Source: Planctomycetota bacterium (GTDB taxonomy: Bacteria > Planctomycetota > Phycisphaerae > Sedimentisphaerales > Anaerohalosphaeraceae). Taken from it: 14,353 bases of DNA. Where the stretch lies: assembly GCA_003644175.1 (NCBI GenBank), contig QNBS01000021.1:1-14353 (forward strand), written 5' to 3'. The notes beneath the pieces were generated by a model, which had not been told where the DNA came from, did no database searches, and saw nothing but the letters and a program-made list of their open reading frames with translations. The position numbers were made by a program, and so were the translations under genes. Position 1 is the first letter of the stretch, and every line of letters starts with the position of its first letter. This document shows positions 10,354 to 14,353 of the stretch, in pieces.

Positions 10354-12438
10354 ATGACAAGTGATCTGAAAAAACTTCGCAATATCGGAATTATGGCTCA
10401 TATCGACGCCGGCAAGACGACGGTCACCGAGCGGATTCTGTATTATTCCGGCAAGACGTACAAGATGGGCGAAGTGCATAACGGTACTGCGGTCATGGAT
10501 TATATGGAGGAGGAGCAGCAGCGGGGCATCACGATTACCTCGGCCGCCACCAGGTGCCCGTGGAACGAGTATGAGATTAATCTGATCGATACGCCGGGTC
10601 ATGTGGATTTCACGGCGGAAGTGGAACGGTCGCTTCGCGTTCTCGATGGTGCTGTGGCGGTTTTCGATGCAAGCGAAGGCGTCCAGGCCCAAAGCGAAAC
10701 CGTCTGGCGGCAGGGACACAAGTACGGGCTGCCCTGTATATGTTTTATCAACAAGATGGATAAGGTCGGCGCCGATTTTGAGATGTCCGTCGAGAGCATT
10801 CGCGACAAACTTCTTGCCAACCCCGTTTGTGTCCAGATGCCGATCGGCGCTGAGGCGGGTTTTCGGGGTCTCATAGACCTTGTCGCCATGAAGGCGGTTT
10901 TCTATGAGCAGGATGTGCTCGGGGCCAGATTCTCTGAAGAAGCCGTCCCGGCGGATCTGAGCGATGAGGCTGAGCACTATCGACATGAAATGATCGAGGC
11001 GGCGGCTGAATTCGACGACGAGCTGATGGCCGCCTATGTCCAGGATGAAGAGATCGATGCCCGTGTGCTGACCAGAGCGATTCGAAAAGGCACGCTGGCC
11101 AACAAGCTGAACCCGGTCTTTGTGGGGTCTGCGCTGAAGTACGTCGGGGTGCAGCGGCTGCTCGACGGGACAATCGCTTATCTTCCCTCGCCACTGGAAA
11201 AACCCGCCATTATCGGACACAAGCCTGACGACGCCAGGAAAACTATCAAGGTTCACTGCGACAAGACCAGGCCTCTTGTAGCCGTGGCGTTTAAGATTAC
11301 CAGCGACAAGCACGGTGATCTGTATTTTGTGCGGATTTACCAGGGGATTTTGAAAACAGGCAGCCGGGTGCTCAACAGCAACCGCCGGCGAAGAGAAAAC
11401 GTGACCCGCATTTTTGAGATGCACGCCAACAGCCGCAATATTCTGGATTCGGCTTCCGCCGGGGACATAGTGGCGGTTGTGGGGCTCAAAGACACGCTTA
11501 CAGGGGACACGCTTTGCGACACAAAACACCCGATTATTCTGGAGAGTATCACTTTTCCCCAGACTGTGATCAGCATGTCAATCGAGCCTCAAACGGCCGG
11601 AGAGCGTATGAAACTGGCCGATGCCCTGAGTGTATTGCGTCGCGAGGACCCGACGTTTGGGTGCAGGTACGACACTGAGACCGGCCAGACGATAATCAGC
11701 GGCATGGGCGAGCTTCACCTGGAGATACTGCAGCACAAGCTGACCCGCGATATGGGCGTCAATGTGCGGGTGGGCAAGCCGAAAGTGGCCTATAAGGAGG
11801 CAATCACGGGCACAGCCGAGGCGGAAGGCAAATTTGTGCGTCAGACCGGCGGCAGGGGCCAATACGGCCATGTCGTCATTCGAATCGAGCCGCTGCTGGA
11901 TGAGCAGGGTCATTATTGCCGTGAAAACGAGTTCGAGAACGCAATCATCGGCGGCAGCGTGCCCAAAGAGTACGTCCCGGCGGTGGAAAAAGGCGTACTT
12001 GACGGGCTTTCGGCGGGGACTGTCGCGGGCTATCCCCTTGTGGGTGCTAAGGTTACGCTCCTTGATGGTTCGTATCATGCTGTTGATTCCTCGGAGTTGG
12101 CGTTTGAGCAGGCCGGAGGCATTGCCGTCCAGGAAGTCGTAAAAAGGGCTTCGCCGATTCTGCTGGAGCCGGTGATGAAGATACAGATTGTTGTGCCCGA
12201 GGCCAATTACGGAGCTGTTCAGGGCAATCTGATCAGCCGGCGCGGAACGATCACCGACACGCATGTACACGGTAATATGCGGGTTATTGACGGGCGTGTT
12301 CCTCTGGCGGAGATGTTTGGCTATTCCGGCGAGATCCGCGGCGCAACGGCCGGTCGAGGGGCCTTTTCCATGGAGCCGCTGTGCTACGAAAAGGTGCCGG
12401 AACAAATTTGTGAAAAAATTCTTGTAAGTTATTATTGA
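10354..12438 (+). CDS. fusA: Elongation factor G
   Basis: Translational GTPase EF-G, which drives ribosomal translocation and, with RRF, ribosome recycling. It is complete at 694 residues. The G motifs are AHIDAGKTT at 15-23 (G1), [10 protein letters not shown] at 57-66 (switch I), DTPGH at 79-83 (G3), NKMD at 133-136 (G4) and GSA at 258-260 (G5). Domain III has [10 protein letters not shown] near 449-458. Domain IV has [10 protein letters not shown] near 498-507 and the tip histidine H575 in SYHAVDSS, equivalent to E. coli H583. Domain V ends atypically: TAGRG replaces the usual TQGRG and the FSHY motif is absent. The start context is poor, with only GAG 3 bases upstream, and no promoter or terminator is seen between the DUF4276-like gene and fusA. 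Location in the str cluster suggests it is the main EF-G, though an EF-G paralogue cannot be excluded. Confidence 0.97.
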   Translation: MTSDLKKLRNIGIMAHIDAGKTTVTERILYYSGKTYKMGEVHNGTAVMDYMEEEQQRGITITSAATRCPWNEYEINLIDTPGHVDFTAEVERSLRVLDGAVAVFDASEGVQAQSETVWRQGHKYGLPCICFINKMDKVGADFEMSVESIRDKLLANPVCVQMPIGAEAGFRGLIDLVAMKAVFYEQDVLGARFSEEAVPADLSDEAEHYRHEMIEAAAEFDDELMAAYVQDEEIDARVLTRAIRKGTLANKLNPVFVGSALKYVGVQRLLDGTIAYLPSPLEKPAIIGHKPDDARKTIKVHCDKTRPLVAVAFKITSDKHGDLYFVRIYQGILKTGSRVLNSNRRRRENVTRIFEMHANSRNILDSASAGDIVAVVGLKDTLTGDTLCDTKHPIILESITFPQTVISMSIEPQTAGERMKLADALSVLRREDPTFGCRYDTETGQTIISGMGELHLEILQHKLTRDMGVNVRVGKPKVAYKEAITGTAEAEGKFVRQTGGRGQYGHVVIRIEPLLDEQGHYCRENEFENAIIGGSVPKEYVPAVEKGVLDGLSAGTVAGYPLVGAKVTLLDGSYHAVDSSELAFEQAGGIAVQEVVKRASPILLEPVMKIQIVVPEANYGAVQGNLISRRGTITDTHVHGNMRVIDGRVPLAEMFGYSGEIRGATAGRGAFSMEPLCYEKVPEQICEKILVSYY

Positions 12439-12463
12439 CAGGTTTGAAAGTCTGTGATATAAG
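12435..12463 (+). promoter_or_regulatory. Strong sigma-70-type promoter for the S10 operon
   Basis: A perfect -35 box TTGACA (12435-12440) and -10 box TATAAG (12458-12463) are separated by 17 bases. The -35 box overlaps the TGA stop of fusA. Transcription would start near 12470. It is the best promoter match in the window and would drive rpsJ-rplC-rplD independently of the upstream genes. Confidence 0.75.
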
Positions 12464-12503
12464 GAAGCGTTTTACAGCCGAAGCGAGCACGGAAAGGAGT
12501 TCT

Positions 12504-12539
12504 GTGCGTATCGAGTTGGGCTGGTTCATGTCGAACTGA
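12504..12539 (+). CDS. Possible 11-codon leader peptide
   Basis: GTG at 12504 opens a short frame encoding MRIELGWFMSN, ending at TGA 12537-12539. AAGGAG (12494-12499) lies 4 bases upstream, a good ribosome-binding site though close. The site is the loop of a 7-bp hairpin, GCACGGA (12487-12493) with TCTGTGC (12501-12507), that buries the start codon. Its place about 34 bases into the predicted S10-operon transcript fits a regulatory upstream frame. Such a short frame could easily occur by chance. Confidence 0.25.
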   Translation: MRIELGWFMSN

Positions 12540-12645
12540 GAATGGTTCAGGGATGGTAGAAACGGCCTGCTGAGGCCAGAGGATCGGTTTTAGCCTCATG
12601 GGGGGGGGTGTTGATGGAGACTGATAGACGAGGCTGAATTCCAGG

Positions 12646-12670
12646 CTGTCTGGTTGGCAGGTATTTTTTT
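12646..12670 (+). terminator. Possible weak attenuator hairpin in the S10 leader
   Basis: CTGTC (12646-12650) pairs with GGCAG (12656-12660), including one G-T pair, and GTA plus seven Ts (12664-12670) follow. The same GGCAGG (12656-12661) is perfectly complementary to CCTGCC (12695-12700), which would disrupt this hairpin. The short stem makes terminator function uncertain. Confidence 0.3.
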
Positions 12671-12710
12671 AAGGAAGGCGCAAATCAGGCCTTTCCTGCC
12701 TAACGCAAAG

Positions 12711-12761
12711 CAAAAAAACAGGAGAATTGCGGAATTGCTGCCGTATTTTTTTGTTTTTTTG
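12711..12761 (+). repeat. A-tract/T-tract inverted repeat in the S10 leader
   Basis: CAAAAAAACA (12711-12720) is perfectly complementary to TGTTTTTTTG (12752-12761), 31 bases apart. Another seven Ts (12746-12752) sit just before the right arm. It could be a hairpin, a transcription pause region or curved DNA; the sequence does not decide. Confidence 0.5.
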
Positions 12762-12774
12762 GCGCGAAATGTAA

Positions 12775-12797
12775 GTATTATACGCTTTCGATAATAC
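12775..12797 (+). repeat. Inverted repeat upstream of rpsJ
   Basis: GTATTAT (12775-12781) and ATAATAC (12791-12797) are perfect complements around a 9-base centre that can add a C-G and G-C pair closing a CTTT loop. It lies 37 bases before the rpsJ start. It could be an RNA hairpin, an operator, or part of a second weak promoter, since TATTAT reads as a -10 box but lacks a good -35. Confidence 0.55.
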
Positions 12798-12834
12798 CTG
12801 TGTGGACGTTGTAGGTATATATTGAGGAATAGAG

Positions 12835-13149
12835 ATGTCGTCGGACACTGAAAGAATCAGAATACGGATGGAAGCATATGACCACCGGGCTCTTGACACC
12901 TCGGCCAAGGAGATCGTTGAGCAGGCCCGTCGAACCAATGCGCGCGTAAGCGGTCCGGTTCCGCTGCCGACGCGGATTGAACGCTATACTGTCTTGCGCA
13001 GCCCTCATATTGACAAGAAGTCGCGTGAGCAGTTTGAGATGCGCACGCATAAGCGTCTGATAGATATCCATGAAGCCAACGCCCGCACCGTTGAGGCCTT
13101 GAATCGCCTCGTTGTTCCCGCGGGCGTTTTTGTTAAGATCAAGGCGTAA
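12835..13149 (+). CDS. rpsJ: 30S ribosomal protein S10
   Basis: Ribosomal protein S10 of the 30S head (NusE, also a transcription antitermination factor with NusB and NusG in model bacteria). Its 104 residues are normal for the family. Recognisable segments are the N-terminal [20 protein letters not shown], the loop that includes [22 protein letters not shown] and the C-terminal AGVFVKIKA. The ATG at 12835 is preceded by GAGGA at 12824-12828 with 6-base spacing. It opens the S10 operon here, with rplC 61 bases downstream. Expression probably depends on the promoter at 12435-12463 and the long leader. Confidence 0.98.
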   Translation: MSSDTERIRIRMEAYDHRALDTSAKEIVEQARRTNARVSGPVPLPTRIERYTVLRSPHIDKKSREQFEMRTHKRLIDIHEANARTVEALNRLVVPAGVFVKIKA

Positions 13150-13160
13150 CAAAGCGATCA

Positions 13161-13191
13161 GGCGCCACGGGTGTCGGAGAAGACCGGCGCC
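13161..13191 (+). repeat. GGCGCC inverted repeat between rpsJ and rplC
   Basis: GGCGCC occurs at 13161-13166 and 13186-13191 and is self-complementary, so the copies can pair as a 6-bp stem with a 19-base loop holding a weak GTC/GAC pair. No T-tract follows, so it is not a terminator. It may modulate or stabilise the intergenic RNA. Confidence 0.4.
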
Positions 13192-13210
13192 GTAGTTGAA
13201 GGACGGATAC

Positions 13211-13864
13211 ATGGTAATGTTGCTTGGAAAAAAGATCGGCATGACCCAGGTTTACGACGAGTCGGGCCGGATTACGACTGTCACGGTCCTGCAGGTCGGG
13301 CCGTGCAGGGTCATGCAGGTCAAGACCGGCGAGACGGATGGGTATAGCGCTGTGCAATTAGGGTTTGAAGACGTCAAAGAATCGCGCCGCAAGCAGCCGC
13401 AGATCGGCCATGCCGCCAAGGCGGACACGGTCGCCAAGAGGTTCGTTCGCGAGTGTCGTCTCGCCGACGATGCCCGGGCGGAGTATTCGGCGGGCGATGA
13501 GGTTACGGTTTCGGCGTTTGCGGACGTCAAGTATGTCGATGTAGCCGGCACGAGCAAGGGCAAGGGCTATGCCGGCGTGATGAAACGCCATGGCTTCGGC
13601 GGTTTTCCCGCGTCGCATGGTACGGAGCGCAAGCACCGGGCGCCCGGTTCGATATCCAGTTTCGCCAGCGACGCCGGCCACGGCGGCAATCTGAAAAAAG
13701 GCAAGAAGATGGCCGGCCGAATGGGCGGCGTACGGGTAACGACGAGGAACCACGAACTGGTTTCCATAGACGCCGAGAGGAATCTGCTGGTGGTCAAAGG
13801 CGCCGTGCCCGGTCCGGCGGGCGGATATGTTGAGATTCGCCGTTCGAAAAAGGGCGGCAATTAG
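13211..13864 (+). CDS. rplC: 50S ribosomal protein L3
   Basis: Ribosomal protein L3, which binds 23S rRNA and extends a loop to the peptidyl transferase centre. Motifs are LLGKKIGMTQVYDESG at the N-terminus, the central TSKGKGYAGVMKRHGFGG, ASHGTERKHRAPGSI, the KGKKMAGRMG segment and the C-terminal NLLVVKGAVPGP. The start is placed at ATG 13211 (217 residues) because AAGGA at 13199-13203 lies 7 bases upstream; the upstream in-frame TTG at 13196 overlaps that site, and ATG 13217 would be too far. The loop between GSI and KGKKM is 14 residues (149-162) against 10 in E. coli, and lacks the glutamine that PrmB methylates there. It is the second gene of the S10 operon. Confidence 0.97.
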   Translation: MVMLLGKKIGMTQVYDESGRITTVTVLQVGPCRVMQVKTGETDGYSAVQLGFEDVKESRRKQPQIGHAAKADTVAKRFVRECRLADDARAEYSAGDEVTVSAFADVKYVDVAGTSKGKGYAGVMKRHGFGGFPASHGTERKHRAPGSISSFASDAGHGGNLKKGKKMAGRMGGVRVTTRNHELVSIDAERNLLVVKGAVPGPAGGYVEIRRSKKGGN

Positions 13865-13873
13865 GTAACAAGA

Positions 13874-13917
13874 CTTTTGCAAAAACATGTCAAATCGCAA
13901 TTTTGCAAAAGGCATGT
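13874..13917 (+). repeat. Paired palindromes between rplC and rplD
   Basis: TTTTGCAAAA, itself a perfect palindrome, occurs at 13875-13884 and 13901-13910, each followed by CATGT (13886-13890 and 13913-13917). With the flanking bases CTTTTGCAAAA (13874-13884) and TTTTGCAAAAG (13901-13911) form an 11-bp inverted repeat with a 16-base loop. The centres are 26 bases apart. This fits a two-site operator or an intra-operon RNA hairpin. No T-tract follows. Confidence 0.7.
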
Positions 13918-13947
13918 TAGGCAAGTGAGAATATCTGGAACTCTGAA

Positions 13948-14353
13948 ATGATTGACGTTGCAGTGCATAACAGAGAAGGCGCCGAGATCGACAGCCTTCA
14001 GGTCGATGAGAGCTTGTTCGGCACGAGTGTGAGGCATTCGCTGCTCAAGCAGGCGATCGTGATGTACCATGCCAACAAGCGTGTGGGCACGGCTGCTACG
14101 AAGAGTCGGGGCATGGTGGAGGGGTCATGCCGAAAGCTCTTTCGGCAGAAAGGCACGGGCAACGCGCGTGTGGGCAACAGCAGAACCGGCAAACGTGTCG
14201 GCGGCGGCGTTACATTCGCCAAGGTCAGGAGAGATTTCGGCAAGCGGATGCCCAAGAAGCAAAGGCGTCTGGCGAGAGATTCTGCGATCCTAGCGAAGCT
14301 TTTGTCGGGCGGCGTTGTGGTTGTTGACGATTTGAGTTTTGACGCGCCGAAGA
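13948..14353 (+). CDS. rplD: 50S ribosomal protein L4 (5' part, 3' end outside window)
   Basis: Ribosomal protein L4, a 23S rRNA-binding protein whose loop lines the peptide exit tunnel, and in E. coli the feedback repressor of the S10 operon. The frame opens at ATG 13948 (MIDVAVHNREG) and runs off the window after 135 codons; the full protein usually has about 200-220 residues. Identifying motifs are the RKLFRQKGTGNAR tunnel-loop start, GGGVTF, MPKKQRRLA and a DDL-containing segment near the end. The residues between GTGNARVG and GGGVTF lack the usual Pro-x-Trp/Phe. Only a weak TGGAA lies upstream. The gap of 83 bases to rplC holds the paired palindromes. Family identity is clear despite truncation. 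Confidence 0.95.
   Translation, partial: MIDVAVHNREGAEIDSLQVDESLFGTSVRHSLLKQAIVMYHANKRVGTAATKSRGMVEGSCRKLFRQKGTGNARVGNSRTGKRVGGGVTFAKVRRDFGKRMPKKQRRLARDSAILAKLLSGGVVVVDDLSFDAPK

Larger units (their letters stand above)
12470..12834 (+). promoter_or_regulatory. Long structured leader of the S10 operon
   Basis: About 365 bases without a conventional gene lie between fusA and rpsJ, where many bacteria carry tuf. From left to right it holds a 7-bp hairpin with a Shine-Dalgarno-like loop (12487-12507), a GGCC/GGCC hairpin and overlapping TGAGGC/GCCTCA pair (12564-12598), a run of nine Gs (12600-12608), a weak stem with T7 (12646-12670), a bulged 8-bp stem (12672-12697), a 10-bp A-tract/T-tract inverted repeat (12711-12761), a 7-bp inverted repeat (12775-12797) and the GAGGA ribosome-binding site of rpsJ (12824-12828). 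In E. coli the S10 leader mediates L4 feedback; an analogous role here is inference. No tRNA, 6S RNA or SRP RNA signature was recognised. Confidence 0.5.

Noticed and set aside
10342..11529. 395-codon antisense open frame opposite fusA
   Set aside because: Entirely antisense to clear EF-G sequence; composition is that of a shadow.
12440..12834. Known structured RNA (tRNA, 6S, SRP RNA, tmRNA) in the fusA-rpsJ gap
   Set aside because: No TTCG-type T-loop with cloverleaf, SRP GGAA-tetraloop core or tmRNA tag-like frame was found by eye; a covariance-model search was not possible.
13196..13210. TTG start for L3 five codons upstream
   Set aside because: It overlaps the AAGGA ribosome-binding site that serves ATG 13211, and adds residues not seen in the family.

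Overview
This window is an RNA polymerase and ribosomal-protein gene cluster (rpoBC, str and S10 region) of a bacterium with moderately high GC. All convincing genes are on the + strand. The order is rpoB (3' part) - rpoC - rpsL - rpsG - [ATPase + DUF4276-like pair] - fusA - rpsJ - rplC - rplD (5' part). The lineage looks like Planctomycetota, possibly Phycisphaerae. This rests on the flavour of the protein sequences, a large insertion in the beta' trigger-loop region and the lack of tuf after fusA. It is an inference from memory of these families and was not tested by phylogeny.

Region by region: bases 1-7363 encode the two large RNA polymerase subunits. Bases 7416-8322 encode S12 and S7 and are followed by a textbook rho-independent terminator (8337-8377). 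Bases 8378-10353 hold the one accessory element, two translationally coupled genes in a more AT-rich style. The first is an AAA_21/ABC-like ATPase (start corrected to the ATG at 8477). The second starts on GTG and overlaps it by 4 bases; it resembles DUF4276 proteins and may have a TOPRIM-like fold. ATPase plus small TOPRIM-like partner is a layout shared by several anti-phage systems, so a defence role is a reasonable hypothesis but is unproven. A 7-bp direct repeat, TGAGCAA, flanks the pair and ends exactly at the fusA start codon. Joining the two copies would give fusA a Shine-Dalgarno sequence that it now lacks.

EF-G (10354-12438) is followed by rpsJ, not tuf. Between them are a near-consensus sigma-70 promoter overlapping the fusA stop codon and an apparent leader of about 365 bases. 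The leader holds hairpins, T-tracts, a possible 11-codon leader peptide and a 9-G run, so S10, L3 and L4 appear to form a separately promoted unit with potential leader control. A repeated 10-bp palindrome sits between rplC and rplD.

With the exception of the two-gene module, the genes make the core transcription and translation machinery: beta and beta', 30S proteins S12, S7 and S10, 50S proteins L3 and L4, and the translocase EF-G.
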